A DNA stretch of 64,000 nt. Origin: Sphingomonas natans. GTDB taxonomy: Bacteria > Pseudomonadota > Alphaproteobacteria > Sphingomonadales > Sphingomonadaceae. Of this stretch, positions 8,614 to 18,093 are shown piece by piece. The notes under the pieces were generated by a model. The model was not told where the DNA came from, ran no database searches, and was given only the letters and a program-made list of their open reading frames with translations. How positions within the stretch are numbered: position 1 is the stretch's first letter; each line of letters starts with the position of its first letter. The stretch lies in the NCBI RefSeq assembly GCF_030546695.1, contig NZ_JAUOTP010000004.1:1-64000 (forward strand), in the 5' to 3' direction. The position numbers were made by a program, and so were the translations under genes.

Positions 8614-10716
8614 GTGGCCCATATGGGCACCATGGATCCGAACCCCGACCACCGCTCTCCCAAGCCCGATCGATCGCCCGCAGATAGGGACCGAGCGGGG
8701 CGCCTGTCCAGCCGGGCGGCGCGCGGGGCGATCCCGTTCGTGCTGTTGGCGTCGGTCGCCACCGCCGCGGCGGCGCTGACGATGCAGCAGCCGTTCGTCG
8801 CGCCCGAGGGGCTCGGCACGGCCCCGCCCCGCCCCGCCTCGATCATCCCGCCGCTGCCGCCCGAGACGGATCCCCTGTGGGGCGCGATCGGCACCTGGAA
8901 TCGCCTGCGCCAGAGCGACGGTCTGCCCTTCGCCGATTATGCGAATTTCCTGCTCGCGCATCGCGGCTGGCCGGGCGAGACCGCGACGCGCCGTGCCGCC
9001 GAGCGCGCGATCCTGCCCGACCAGACCGATCCGCGCATGGTCGTCGCCTTCCTGACCGCCTTCCCGCCGCAGACGGGTGCGGGGCGCGTCCGGCTGGCCG
9101 AGGCGCTGGCGGCGACCGGGCGAACCGGAGAGGCGCAGATCGCCGCGACCGCCGCATGGGTCGGCGGCGCGCTTTCGGCCGACGACGAGGCGCGGCTGAC
9201 GGGCCGGTTCGGAGCAGGCTTCACGCCGACCGACCAGGACCGGCGGATGGAGCGGCTGCTGTGGAGCGGCGCGACGTCGGCGGCGCAGCGCCAGCTCGCT
9301 TTGGTGAGCCCTGCGCGCCAGCCGCTCTACGGCGCGCGCTTGGCCTATCAGACGCGCGCGGCGACTGCGGATACGGCGATTTCGGGCGCGGATCGCGATC
9401 CGGGCTATGCGATCGACCGCGCCAACTGGCTGCGCAATTCGGCGCAGAGCCCGGCGATGCGCGCCTATCTCGCGCGGCCCGCGCGCTGGGACGGCGTGCC
9501 GTTCGACGCGGAAGTCTATCTGAAGACGCTGCTGACCGCCGCGCAGGGCGCCGCGACCGATAACCAGTCGTCGATCGCCTACGACATCGCCGGCAACGCC
9601 GACGTGGCGTTCGCGAGCGGCACGCTGATCCGCGATCGGCCGCTTTCGGAGCGCGATCCCTATACGAGCCTCGTCTGGCTCGCCGGGCAGACCGCGCTGA
9701 AGAAGCTCGCCCGGCCGCGCGATGCCGAGGCGATGTTCATGCGCTATGCCGCCGCCTCGCAATCGCCGGGCAGCCAGGCCAAGGGCGAATATTGGGCGGG
9801 CCGCGCCGCCGAGGCCGCGGGTGATCGGCCGGGCGCGCAGGCGCATTATGCCAATGCCGCGCGCAACGTGGACCAATATTACGGACAGCTCGCGACCGAG
9901 CGGCTCGGCCGGCCGATCGCGATCCCCGCCGATCCGGCCGCGATCGTCGTGCCCACCGCGACGCGGACCGCCTTCGGCCAGAGCGAAATCGTCCGCGCCG
10001 CACGGCTGCTCGGCCAGCAGCGCCGCTGGCAGGACCAGACGCAGTTCGTCCGCACGATCGCGGCCAATGCGAAAACGGATCAGGATCATGTGCTGGCGGG
10101 TGAGCTGGCGCGCGAGATCAGTCGGCCGGATCTCGGCGTGATCGTCTCGCGGCAGGCGCGCCCGTCCGGCGCGCGCGATTCGATCCGGATCGGCTTCCCG
10201 ACGATCCCCGTCCCGCCGACGATGCTGAGCCACTGGACGATGATCCACGCGATCTCGCGCCAGGAGAGCCAGTTCGATCGCGAGGCGCTGAGCGCAGCCA
10301 ACGCCAAGGGGCTGATGCAGCTGATGAACCCGACCGCCAAGGAGCAGGCGGGGAAGCTCGGCATGCCCTGGGATCCGGCCCGGCTGACGCAGGACCCGGC
10401 CTATAACGTGATGCTGGGATCGAGCTTCTTCGATCGGATGCTCACATATTATAACGGCAGCTATGTGCTCGCGGTGGCGAGCTACAATGCCGGGCCGGGC
10501 AATGTGAACAAATTCATCCGCGCCAATGGCGATCCGCGGATGCCGGGTATCGACATGGTCGATTGGGTGGAGGCGATCCCGTTCACCGAGACGCGCGCGT
10601 ATGTGCAGAAGGTTCTGGAGAATGCGGTCGTCTACGACCTGCTCAATCCCGAGCGCGCGCGGACGCCGGAGAAGGACAGGCTGAGTTACTATCTCGGCAA
10701 GAAGAGCGCGGGGTGA
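8614..10716 (+). CDS. Soluble-type lytic murein transglycosylase (Slt family)
   Basis: The 700-residue product has a basic N terminus, a signal/anchor segment (PFVLLASVATAAAALTM, about residues 40-56), a long alpha-solenoid, and a C-terminal lysozyme-like domain. That domain carries the catalytic Glu in HAISRQESQFDREA, followed by SAANAKGLMQLMNPTA and SYNAGPGNVNKF, the Slt signatures. Such enzymes cut glycan strands of peptidoglycan to give 1,6-anhydromuropeptides in the periplasm. The start is a GTG at 8614; ATGs at 8623 and 8632 are possible. It diverges from dapA, linking precursor synthesis and wall turnover genes by position. Confidence 0.92.
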   Translation: MAHMGTMDPNPDHRSPKPDRSPADRDRAGRLSSRAARGAIPFVLLASVATAAAALTMQQPFVAPEGLGTAPPRPASIIPPLPPETDPLWGAIGTWNRLRQSDGLPFADYANFLLAHRGWPGETATRRAAERAILPDQTDPRMVVAFLTAFPPQTGAGRVRLAEALAATGRTGEAQIAATAAWVGGALSADDEARLTGRFGAGFTPTDQDRRMERLLWSGATSAAQRQLALVSPARQPLYGARLAYQTRAATADTAISGADRDPGYAIDRANWLRNSAQSPAMRAYLARPARWDGVPFDAEVYLKTLLTAAQGAATDNQSSIAYDIAGNADVAFASGTLIRDRPLSERDPYTSLVWLAGQTALKKLARPRDAEAMFMRYAAASQSPGSQAKGEYWAGRAAEAAGDRPGAQAHYANAARNVDQYYGQLATERLGRPIAIPADPAAIVVPTATRTAFGQSEIVRAARLLGQQRRWQDQTQFVRTIAANAKTDQDHVLAGELAREISRPDLGVIVSRQARPSGARDSIRIGFPTIPVPPTMLSHWTMIHAISRQESQFDREALSAANAKGLMQLMNPTAKEQAGKLGMPWDPARLTQDPAYNVMLGSSFFDRMLTYYNGSYVLAVASYNAGPGNVNKFIRANGDPRMPGIDMVDWVEAIPFTETRAYVQKVLENAVVYDLLNPERARTPEKDRLSYYLGKKSAG

Positions 10717-10729
10717 GGTGCCTTCATTC

Positions 10730-10855
10730 CTCCCCGGCACGGGGAGGGGGACCATCCGCAGGATGGTGGAGGGGGCTCTCGATCAGCGCCGCGCCTCGCC
10801 GAACTCCCCCTCCACCTCTCGCTTCGCGAGCGGTCCCCCTCCCCGTGCCGGGGAG
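10730..10855. repeat. Cloverleaf-like palindromic repeat between the transglycosylase gene and greB
   Basis: Perfect 24-bp inverted arms at 10730-10753 and 10832-10855 enclose a second inverted pair (GGTGGAGGGGG at 10765-10775 with CCCCCTCCACC at 10806-10816) and a small hairpin (CTCGC-TTC-GCGAG). The whole can fold into a multi-branched structure. It starts 14 bases after the transglycosylase stop and ends 8 bases before greB. It resembles the structure at 13011-13114. Confidence 0.85.
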
Positions 10856-10862
10856 AATTTAG

Positions 10863-11339
10863 GTGGACGAAGCGCCCATCACCCCTGCCGGCTATGGCGC
10901 GCTCAAGGCGCGGTACAATCAGCTCTTCTCGGACGAACGGCCCAAGCTCGTCGAGGTGATCTCGTGGGCGGCGGGCAATGGCGATCGTTCGGAGAATGGC
11001 GACTACATCTATGGCCGCAAGAAATTGCGCGAGATCGATCGCGAGCTTTCGCATCTGTCCCGCCGGCTGAAGGCGGTGCGCGTCGTCGATCCCGCGCAAC
11101 AGGCCGACCATGCCAAGGTCTGGTTCGGCGCGACGGTGACGATCGCCGACGAGGACGACAATCAGCGCGTGCTGACGCTGGTCGGCGAGGACGAGGCCGA
11201 TGCGAGCGCGGGCCGGATCAGCTGGCGATCGCCGATCGCGCGCGCGATGCGGGGAGCGGCGGTGGGCGACCTGCGGCGCGTCGAGCTGCCGGCGGGCGCC
11301 AAGGAATGGGAAGTGCTTGCGATCGCCTATCCGGCGTAG
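10863..11339 (+). CDS. greB: Transcription elongation factor GreB
   Basis: The 158-residue product has the two Gre parts: an N-terminal coiled coil containing the tip acidic/hydrophobic sequence NGDRSENGDYIYGRKKLREID (about residues 39-59), and a C-terminal FKBP-like domain with RISWRSPIARAMRGAAVGD. Gre factors stimulate RNA cleavage by backtracked RNA polymerase. The YGRKKLREID form and ENGDYIYG favour GreB over GreA. The start is a GTG at 10863, directly after the palindromic repeat, so its leader may be inside the repeat. The 3' end overlaps the convergent EAL gene by 13 bases. Confidence 0.93.
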   Translation: MDEAPITPAGYGALKARYNQLFSDERPKLVEVISWAAGNGDRSENGDYIYGRKKLREIDRELSHLSRRLKAVRVVDPAQQADHAKVWFGATVTIADEDDNQRVLTLVGEDEADASAGRISWRSPIARAMRGAAVGDLRRVELPAGAKEWEVLAIAYPA

Positions 11340-12112
11340 GGCCAGGGGCCTTCGGCGAGCGGCAAGGTCTGGAAGCCCGGGTGCGCGAACAGATAGCCCT
11401 GCATGTAGCGCACGCCGAGATTGCGCAGCGTGCGCGCCTCGGCCTCGGTTTCGATCCCCTCGGCGATCACAAGCGTGTCGAGTTCGGCGCACATCGCCAT
11501 GATCCCGCCGACGATCGCGCGGCGGCGGGCGTCGCCATCGATCCCGCGCACCAGCTCCATGTCGATCTTGATCATGTCGGGGCGGAAGCGCGCGAACAGG
11601 CCGAGCCCGGCATGGCCCGCGCCGAAATCGTCGATCGCGACTCCGAAGCCCATCCGCCGATAGGTATCGATGATCCGCTCGACGTGATCGGGCGCGGCCA
11701 TATGCTCGACCTCGGTGAATTCGAAGATCAGCCGGTCGAGCGGCATGCCGCAGGCGGCAGCCGTCTTGAGCGTCAGCTGGATGCAGGCGACGGGCGAATA
11801 GACCGCATTCGGCAGGAAGTTGATCGAGAGGCGCGCGGGCGTCGCCATCAACCCCGCCGCGATGGCGGTCTCGATCGCCTTGACCCGGCAAGCCTGATCG
11901 AAGGCGTAGCGATTGGCCTCGTCGACCGCATCGAGGATCGTCATCGCCCCCTCGCCCGCCGGTCCGCGCACGAGCGCCTCATAGGCAAAGACGGTGAGCG
12001 TCTCGAGATCGAGGATCGGCTGGAACGCCATCGCAAACGGCCGGGCGAACGCATCCCCGTCGCGGCAGCCGGTGCAGGAGGAAGGAACGGACATGGGCAC
12101 GTGGACTGTCAT
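11327..12112 (-). CDS. EAL-domain protein, probable c-di-GMP phosphodiesterase
   Basis: The 261-residue product is almost entirely an EAL domain. It shows FQPILDLE, the signature YEALVRG, NFLPNAV, FEFTEVE, IDDFGAGHAG, FRPDMIKIDMELVRGI, IAEGIET and YMQGYLFA, so most metal- and substrate-binding residues are present and hydrolysis of c-di-GMP to pGpG is likely. No GGDEF or membrane segment is present. A CxxC pair (SCTGC) near residue 13 may bind metal or respond to redox; this is only an observation. The start could also be the ATG at 12094. It converges on greB. Confidence 0.85.
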   Translation of the reverse strand: MTVHVPMSVPSSCTGCRDGDAFARPFAMAFQPILDLETLTVFAYEALVRGPAGEGAMTILDAVDEANRYAFDQACRVKAIETAIAAGLMATPARLSINFLPNAVYSPVACIQLTLKTAAACGMPLDRLIFEFTEVEHMAAPDHVERIIDTYRRMGFGVAIDDFGAGHAGLGLFARFRPDMIKIDMELVRGIDGDARRRAIVGGIMAMCAELDTLVIAEGIETEAEARTLRNLGVRYMQGYLFAHPGFQTLPLAEGPWPYAG

Positions 12113-12172
12113 CCCGCCCGCCTACCCACGCAAGCCTTAAAAAAGCGGCAACTTGCTCATTTAGGCCGTTTA

Positions 12173-12967
12173 TTATTGATCCAGGTTAGAAACATCGATT
12201 CCTAACACATTTTGCGCCAGCACCGCGATCTCGGGGTCGAGCGCGGGCGGATCCATCGGCACCGCCGCCTCGAGCCGATCGGCGATGATTTCCAGCGCCG
12301 CGATGCGCGCCGCCTTCTTGTTGTCGCCGTCGATCGCGAACCAGGGACCCGCCTCGGTATCGGTGCGCGCGAACATGACCGCCATCGCCTCCAGATAGCC
12401 GGCGCGGTGCGAGCGGTTCTTGAAATCGTTGATGCCCGTCTTCCAGCGCTTCCACGGATCCTTGATCCGCGCGCGCAGGCGCTTGTCCTGTTCCTCCTGC
12501 GTGATGTGGAGGAAGATCTTCACGAGCGTGATGTCGTCCTCGGCGAGGCCCGTCTCGAACGTGTTGATCTCGCCATAGGAGGCTTCGAGGTCCTCCGGAG
12601 ACGACAGCGCCTCGACCTTCTCGACGAGCACGCGGCCATACCAGCTGCGATCGAAGATCACGATCTGGCCGGGACCGGGCAGGCGCGTGCGGAAACGCCA
12701 GAGGAAATGATGCGCGGCCTCCTGTGCGCTGGGCGCGCCGATCGGATAGACTTCGTAATGGCCCTGCGACCAGCCCGAGGTGAGCCGCTCGATGATCCCG
12801 TCCTTGCCCGCGGCATCCCAGCCTTCGAGCATGATCACCGCGCGGCGGCCGTGGACGATATAAGCCGTCAGGATGCGTTCGAGCCGGTCCTGGATGATGG
12901 CGAGATCGGCGGAATAGTCGCCATGATAGCGGGCACCCGACTCATAGTCGGCAAGATTGATCGTCAT
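12173..12967 (-). CDS. ppk2: Polyphosphate kinase 2 (PPK2 family)
   Basis: The 264-residue product has the PPK2 core: Walker A in MLEGWDAAGKDG (about residues 47-58), the Walker B-like FDRSWYGRVLVEKVEA, and the lid KDPWKRWKTGINDFKNRSH. PPK2 enzymes transfer phosphate between polyphosphate and nucleotides, often making GTP or ATP from polyphosphate. The subclass cannot be fixed by eye. I chose the ATG at 12967 since the longer frame to 13084 runs into the repeat at 13011-13114 and reads low-complexity residues. ppk1 and ppx lie 5-8 kb away, so the window holds three polyphosphate genes. Confidence 0.9.
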   Translation of the reverse strand: MTINLADYESGARYHGDYSADLAIIQDRLERILTAYIVHGRRAVIMLEGWDAAGKDGIIERLTSGWSQGHYEVYPIGAPSAQEAAHHFLWRFRTRLPGPGQIVIFDRSWYGRVLVEKVEALSSPEDLEASYGEINTFETGLAEDDITLVKIFLHITQEEQDKRLRARIKDPWKRWKTGINDFKNRSHRAGYLEAMAVMFARTDTEAGPWFAIDGDNKKAARIAALEIIADRLEAAVPMDPPALDPEIAVLAQNVLGIDVSNLDQ

Positions 12968-13010
12968 GGCGACGTAACGATCCTGATGTGAGGTCGATCC
13001 GTGCAAACTT

Positions 13011-13114
13011 CCCCTCCCTGAAAGGGAGGGGATTGAGGGGTGGGTAGGCTGCGCCGGGGTAGCGCGCCTGATCGACAGACCCACCCCCGGCCCCTCCCTG
13101 CGTGCAGGGAGGGG
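13011..13114. repeat. Second cloverleaf-like palindromic repeat, between ppk2 and aspS
   Basis: Two hairpins of the same core sequence (CCCCTCCCT/AGGGAGGGG at 13011-13031 and an 11-bp stem at 13091-13114) flank an inner inverted pair GGGGTGGGT (13037-13045) and ACCCACCCC (13079-13087). It lies 7 bases past the aspS stop on that strand and upstream of ppk2, where it may act as terminator for aspS. Architecture is like that of 10730-10855 but the sequence differs. Confidence 0.8.
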
Positions 13115-13121
13115 AGACGGA

Positions 13122-14921
13122 TCACGCCTTGCCCTGCCCGCCCGTATCGACCGTGCGGATGTGGAGTTCGCGCAGCTGGCGGGGGGTTGCGGGCGCGGGC
13201 GCGCCCATCATCAGATCCTCGGCCTTCTGCGTCATCGGGAAGACGATGACCTCGCGGATGTTGGGCTGATCGGCGAGCAGCATGACGATGCGATCGACGC
13301 CCGGCGCCGAGCCGCCATGGGGCGGCGCGCCATATTTGAACGCGTTGATCATGCCCGCGAAATTGGTGTCGACCTCGGCCTGGCTATAACCGGCGATCTC
13401 GAACGCCTTGTACATGATCTCGGGCTTGTGGTTCCGGATCGCGCCCGAGGACAGCTCCACGCCGTTGCAGACGATGTCATACTGGAAGGCGAGGATGTCG
13501 AGCGGGTCCATGCTCTCCAGCGCGCCCAGCTCGCCCTGCGGCATCGAGAAGGGGTTGTGGCTGAAATCGACCTTCTTGTTGTCCTCGTCATATTCGAACA
13601 TCGGAAAATCGACGATCCAGCAGAATTCGAACCGCGTGTCGTCGATCAGCCCGAGCTGCTCGGCGACGCGCGTGCGGGCGAGGCCGGCGAGCTTGGCGGC
13701 CTGGGCCGCCTTGCCGGCGGCGAAGAACAGGCCGTCGTCGGGGCCGAGGCCGAGCGCGTCGGCCATCGCCGTCATCTTCTCCTCGCCATGATTCTTGGCG
13801 ATCGGGCCGCCCCATTCGCCCGCCTTGCGCGTCGCATAGCCGAGACCCGCAAAGCCTTCGGACTGCGCCCAGGCGTTCATGTCGTCGAAGAATTTGCGGC
13901 TCTTCTCGGCGGTCTTCGGCGCCGGAATCGCGCGGACGACGTCGCCCGTCTCGACGATCGAGGCGAAGCGGCCGAAGCCCGAGCCGACGAACTCCGCGCT
14001 CACGTCCGCGATCAGGATCGGGTTGCGCAGATCGGGCTTGTCGTTGCCGTATTTCAGCATCGATTCCCGGTAGGGGATGCGCTGGAAGGGCAGCGGGCTG
14101 ACGGTGCGGCCCTTGCCCTGCCAATCGGCATATTCCTCGAACACGCCGTGCAGCACCGGCTCGATCGCGGCGAACACGTCTTCCTGCGTGACGAAGCTCA
14201 TCTCGAAATCGAGCTGGTAGAATTCGCCGGGCGAGCGATCGGCGCGCGCATCCTCGTCGCGGAAGCAGGGCGCGATCTGGAAATAGCGATCGAAGCCCGC
14301 GACCATCATCAGCTGCTTGAACATTTGCGGCGCCTGCGGGAGCGCGTAGAATTTGCCGGGGTGGACGCGGCTGGGAACAAGATAGTCGCGCGCGCCCTCG
14401 GGGCTCGACGCGGTCAGGATCGGCGTCTGGAATTCGGTGAAGCCCTGATCGATCATCCGGCGGCGCAGCGACGCGATGACGCCCGAGCGCAGCATGATGT
14501 TCGCGTGCAGCGTCTCGCGGCGCAGATCGAGGAAGCGGTTCCGCAGGCGGATCTCCTCGGGATATTCGGCCTCGCCCGCCACCGGCATCGGCAGCTCCTG
14601 CGCCATCGACTGGACGGTGACGGTCTGCGCGAAGACCTCGATCTCGCCGGTCGCGAGGTTGGCATTGGTCGTGCCCTCGGCGCGCGTCTTGACGAGGCCA
14701 TCGATCGTGACGACCGATTCGACGCGGACGCTCTCGAGGATCGGCAAGGCCGGGCTGTCCGCGTCGGCGACGATCTGGGTGATGCCGTAATGATCGCGCA
14801 GATCGAGGAACAGCACGCCGCCATGATCGCGCTTGCGATGCACCCAGCCCGACAGGCGGACGGTCTCGCCGACATGCTCGGCGAAAAGCTCGGCGCAGCT
14901 ATGGGTACGGTAGGCGTGCAT
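13122..14921 (-). CDS. aspS: Aspartyl-tRNA synthetase
   Basis: The 599-residue product is a bacterial-type class II AspRS. It begins with the anticodon-binding OB fold ([21 protein letters not shown]), followed by the catalytic core with motif 2 ([21 protein letters not shown]), the bacterial GAD insertion in the middle, and motif 3 near the end ([20 protein letters not shown]). It charges tRNA-Asp. Whether it also charges tRNA-Asn depends on the presence of gatCAB or AsnRS, not visible here. The gene diverges from rnd across 136 bases. Confidence 0.97.
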   Translation of the reverse strand: MHAYRTHSCAELFAEHVGETVRLSGWVHRKRDHGGVLFLDLRDHYGITQIVADADSPALPILESVRVESVVTIDGLVKTRAEGTTNANLATGEIEVFAQTVTVQSMAQELPMPVAGEAEYPEEIRLRNRFLDLRRETLHANIMLRSGVIASLRRRMIDQGFTEFQTPILTASSPEGARDYLVPSRVHPGKFYALPQAPQMFKQLMMVAGFDRYFQIAPCFRDEDARADRSPGEFYQLDFEMSFVTQEDVFAAIEPVLHGVFEEYADWQGKGRTVSPLPFQRIPYRESMLKYGNDKPDLRNPILIADVSAEFVGSGFGRFASIVETGDVVRAIPAPKTAEKSRKFFDDMNAWAQSEGFAGLGYATRKAGEWGGPIAKNHGEEKMTAMADALGLGPDDGLFFAAGKAAQAAKLAGLARTRVAEQLGLIDDTRFEFCWIVDFPMFEYDEDNKKVDFSHNPFSMPQGELGALESMDPLDILAFQYDIVCNGVELSSGAIRNHKPEIMYKAFEIAGYSQAEVDTNFAGMINAFKYGAPPHGGSAPGVDRIVMLLADQPNIREVIVFPMTQKAEDLMMGAPAPATPRQLRELHIRTVDTGGQGKA

Positions 14922-15057
14922 GGGTCTGGGCCTTCTGGCGTCGGTCGTCTGGGAAGCCGCTGCGCTTTGCGTTCGCCCTTGCTCTTGTCAAGCGACGGCA
15001 CCTTACGGAAGCGCTCTGACGCTTTGTGTTGCGGTAAGGTTGCGATAAGGCCTGCAG

Positions 15058-16227
15058 ATGCACATCCATCCGTTGATTTCCGATACTGCCACGCTCACCG
15101 CGCTCTGCGAGCGGCTCGCCAAGAGCGATTTCGTCGCGGTCGACACGGAGTTCATGCGCGAGAACACCTATTGGCCCGAGCTCTGCCTCGTCCAGATCGC
15201 CGATCGCAACGAGGCGGCGGCGATCGATCCGATGGCGCCGGGGATCGACCTGAAGCCCCTGCTCGATCTGATGACCGAGAATGAGGACGTGCTGAAGGTC
15301 GTCCATGCGGGCGGCCAGGATATCGAGATCGTCCACAATCTCACCGGCAAGACGCCGCACCCTCTGTTCGACACGCAGATCGCGGCGATGGCGATGGGGA
15401 TGGGCGAGCAGGTCGGCTATTCGAACCTCGTCGAGAGCATGACCGGCGTGAAGCTGGACAAGGGCGCGCGCTTCACCGACTGGAGCCGCCGCCCGCTCGA
15501 CAAGCGCCAGATCGATTATGCGATCGGCGACGTCACCTATCTCTCCGACATCTTCCCGCGCATGCTCGACAAGCTGCGCACGACCGGGCGCGGCGCCTGG
15601 CTGGACCAGGAGATGGAGCGCATCGCCGATCCCGCCAATTATGTGAACGATCCCGATCAGGCATGGCAGCGCATCAAGGTGCCGAGCCGCAAGCCCGAGG
15701 TGCTGGGCCGCCTGAAGGCGATCGCCGCCTTCCGCGAGCGCGAGGCGCGCAAGAAGAATCTGCCGCGCGGACGGCTGATCAAGGACGAGACGATCGCCGA
15801 TCTCGCCGCGCACCCGCCGCGCACACAGGGCGATCTCGCCAAGGTGCGTGGGCTCGCCGCGAGCTGGGCGGGCAACGACATCGGCGCGCGGCTGCTCGGC
15901 GCGATCGAGGCGGCGACGGCGATGACCGAGGCGGAGATGCCGCCGCGCGAGGATCGCCGCCCGGGCCTCGGCAAGGACGGCGCGCTCGTCGCGGATCTGC
16001 TCAAGCTGCTGCTCAAGGTCCGCGCCAAGGATGCGGATGTCGCGCCGCGCCTGATCGCGCGCACCGACGAGATCGACGCGCTGGCCGCCGGCCAGCGCGA
16101 GGGGCTTGCCATCCTCACCGGCTGGCGCAACGATGTGTTCGGCAAGGATGCTCTGGCGCTCGTCGAAGGGCGACTGGGCTTCAGCGTGAAGAGCGGCAAG
16201 ATGGTGATGAGCGAGGTCATCGTTTGA
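15058..16227 (+). CDS. rnd: Ribonuclease D
   Basis: The 389-residue product has the DEDD exonuclease domain with FVAVDTEFMRENTYWPELCL (first Asp and Glu), VVHAGGQDIEIVHNL, and the C-terminal DEDDy motif region KRQIDYAIGDVTYL, followed by an HRDC-like region (LPRGRLIKDETIADLA). RNase D trims 3' ends of tRNA and other small RNAs. The start is the ATG at 15058. Its stop overlaps the TTG of the small exported-protein gene behind it. aspS is divergent. Confidence 0.95.
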   Translation: MHIHPLISDTATLTALCERLAKSDFVAVDTEFMRENTYWPELCLVQIADRNEAAAIDPMAPGIDLKPLLDLMTENEDVLKVVHAGGQDIEIVHNLTGKTPHPLFDTQIAAMAMGMGEQVGYSNLVESMTGVKLDKGARFTDWSRRPLDKRQIDYAIGDVTYLSDIFPRMLDKLRTTGRGAWLDQEMERIADPANYVNDPDQAWQRIKVPSRKPEVLGRLKAIAAFREREARKKNLPRGRLIKDETIADLAAHPPRTQGDLAKVRGLAASWAGNDIGARLLGAIEAATAMTEAEMPPREDRRPGLGKDGALVADLLKLLLKVRAKDADVAPRLIARTDEIDALAAGQREGLAILTGWRNDVFGKDALALVEGRLGFSVKSGKMVMSEVIV

Positions 16228-16511
16228 GCGGTCTGCGGGCCATCGCCGCTGCGGCGGCTATGGTCGCGTTGGCTCAAGGCGCGACCGCCGCGCCGCTCTG
16301 CCGCGACAGCAAGGGGCTGTTCACCCCTTGCCCGCACGGCGCCAACCGCACCGCGCGCGCGATCCTGAGCAGCGCCCCCGCGCAGGAGACCGAGAGCTTC
16401 GCGGTCAGAAAGCCGCCGACGGCTATGCGGACGACCCTCACCGCCGGCACGACGCGCAGGACGCGACTGTGCACCGACAGCAAGGGCCTCTTCACGCCCT
16501 GCCCGCATTAG
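16224..16511 (+). CDS. Small exported protein with duplicated C-x-DSKGLFTPCPH motif
   Basis: A 95-residue frame starts with TTG overlapping the rnd stop (TTGA); an ATG at 16261 is an internal alternative. The first 25 residues look like a signal peptide (one Arg, then an Ala/Val-rich core and a QGATAAP cleavage region). The mature part begins with CRDSKGLFTPCPHG and ends at the C terminus with CTDSKGLFTPCPH, separated by about 50 basic, Thr/Arg-rich residues. The four Cys in two identical motifs suggest two disulfide or metal-binding units outside the cytoplasm. I do not recognise a named family. The repeat and the coupling to rnd argue for a real gene. Confidence 0.6.
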   Translation: MSGLRAIAAAAAMVALAQGATAAPLCRDSKGLFTPCPHGANRTARAILSSAPAQETESFAVRKPPTAMRTTLTAGTTRRTRLCTDSKGLFTPCPH

Positions 16512-16540
16512 ACGGCGCCCGCGGTCGCTGGCCGCTCGGC

Positions 16541-18040
16541 TCAGTTCGAGGTGAGCGTGGGCTTCAGGCCGAAGGATTCGGCGAGCAGGCGGTGGCGGCG
16601 TTCGACCGCCTCGCCGTAGAGCGCGACATCGCCGCCGGCGAGCTCGAGCCGGAGCGTCGCACCGTCGATGGTGAGCTTGCTCGATTCCAGCGGCCCGGCG
16701 ACGCCGCCCGACAGCCTCTGCCCGAGCCGCATCGCGAGACCCCAGCGGCGCGCGGCGGCGATCGTCTCGTCGTCGAGCAGGTCGCTTACGATATGCGGCA
16801 CGCCCTCCCCGCCGAAATGCGTGAAGAGCGACTGGCCGAGCATGCCGCGCCCGGCCGCGTCGATCGCGACCCAATGGCCGTGGATCGCGGTCTCGAAGCC
16901 GCGCTCGGCGCGAAACTCCGGATGTGCGCGCCAGCCGACATCGGCGAGCAGGCAGGCGGCGTGGCGCAGCCGCGCATGATCGGCGGGCGCGGCGTGGAAC
17001 AACGGCGCGATCCAGCGATCGAGCAGGTCGCCATGTTCGGGGAAGCGGCCCTGGCGGACGCCCTCCTCGCGCGCGGCGCAGATCAGGGGATCCTGCGCGC
17101 GCACGTCGGCGGGCAGGCTGCGGTGGAGCAGGCCTTCGCGCAGGCCGTAGGCCGAGACGATCAGCACCGAGGGCTTGAGCAGGCGGACGAGCACCGCGAG
17201 CAATTGCGCCGCGTGCGGGAGCGCGGGGACGCGCGACGAGGAGATTCCGCCGACATTCTTGACGCGCTTGGGATCGAGTTGGCTGAGCGAGCGGACGAGC
17301 CGCACCGCCTCGCCCGGATCGATCTGATATTGGTGGATGATCGGCAGCGGGAAGCTGGACAGCGCCATGTGCAGCCGCGCAAGCGCGCGCCACGAGCCGC
17401 CGACGAGATAGAAAGGCCTGTCCACGGGCGCACCGGTCCAGCCCGCCTTGATCAGCGCCGCGACGACCGCGCGCTCCAGATCGCGCGCGGTGTGCGCCTT
17501 CATCGCCGCGATGCGCAGAACGCCGAACGGGATCGAGACGCCCTCGCCCACTTCGCCATCGGCGACGGGCGCGAGTTCGAGGCTTCCGCCGCCGAGATCG
17601 CCGACGAGGCCGTCCGCATCGGGGATCGCGGCGAGCACGCCATGTCCGGCCAGCGCCGCTTCCTCGTGCCCGGGCAGCAGCTCCACGGGCAGGCCGATCG
17701 CCGACAGGCGCGCGATGAAGTCCTTGCCGTTGCTCGCATCGCGCACCGCGGCGGTAGCGACGGTGCGCAGCGAGGCGGCGCCCATATCCTCGGCGAGCCG
17801 CTTGAAGCGGGCCAAGGCGACGAGCGCGCGCTCCACCGCCTGCGGATCGAGCGCGCCCGATTTGGCAAGGCCGCGGCCCAGGCCCGCCATGATCTTTTCG
17901 TTGAACAGGATCGAGGGCATCCGGTTCGCGCCCTCGTAGATGACGAGGCGAACCGAGTTGGAGCCGATATCGATGATGCCGACAGGCCCCTGGGCCCGCG
18001 ACGTCGCGGCCCGGAAGAAGGGAATCGACGTCATGCGCAT
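16541..18040 (-). CDS. ppx: Exopolyphosphatase (Ppx/GppA family)
   Basis: The 499-residue product has the ASKHA-fold phosphate loops: IIDIGSNSVRLVIYEG at the N terminus, TVATAAVRDASNG, GHEEA, and the second loop LVGDLGGGSLELAPV, then SIPFGVLR, all diagnostic of Ppx/GppA. It should remove terminal phosphate from polyphosphate, possibly also from pppGpp. It sits 53 bases downstream of ppk1 on the same strand, which supports the polyphosphate role. A C-terminal HD-like helical part (LRHAACLLADVGWRAHPEFRA) is present as in longer Ppx proteins. Confidence 0.93.
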   Translation of the reverse strand: MRMTSIPFFRAATSRAQGPVGIIDIGSNSVRLVIYEGANRMPSILFNEKIMAGLGRGLAKSGALDPQAVERALVALARFKRLAEDMGAASLRTVATAAVRDASNGKDFIARLSAIGLPVELLPGHEEAALAGHGVLAAIPDADGLVGDLGGGSLELAPVADGEVGEGVSIPFGVLRIAAMKAHTARDLERAVVAALIKAGWTGAPVDRPFYLVGGSWRALARLHMALSSFPLPIIHQYQIDPGEAVRLVRSLSQLDPKRVKNVGGISSSRVPALPHAAQLLAVLVRLLKPSVLIVSAYGLREGLLHRSLPADVRAQDPLICAAREEGVRQGRFPEHGDLLDRWIAPLFHAAPADHARLRHAACLLADVGWRAHPEFRAERGFETAIHGHWVAIDAAGRGMLGQSLFTHFGGEGVPHIVSDLLDDETIAAARRWGLAMRLGQRLSGGVAGPLESSKLTIDGATLRLELAGGDVALYGEAVERRHRLLAESFGLKPTLTSN

Positions 18041-18093
18041 GCGAACCTAGCGGCGATTGGCCGGCCCGCAAACCGGAAGGTGGTCGTCACGGC

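Noticed and set aside
8197-10755. 850-codon open frame antisense to the lytic transglycosylase and the start of dapA
   Set aside because: Composition is Arg/Ala/Gly-rich with no motif, while the opposite strand encodes recognisable enzymes.
15657-18071. Open frames of 600-800 codons over ppx on both strands
   Set aside because: They lie on ppx or rnd in other frames and lack ribosome-binding sites and motifs.
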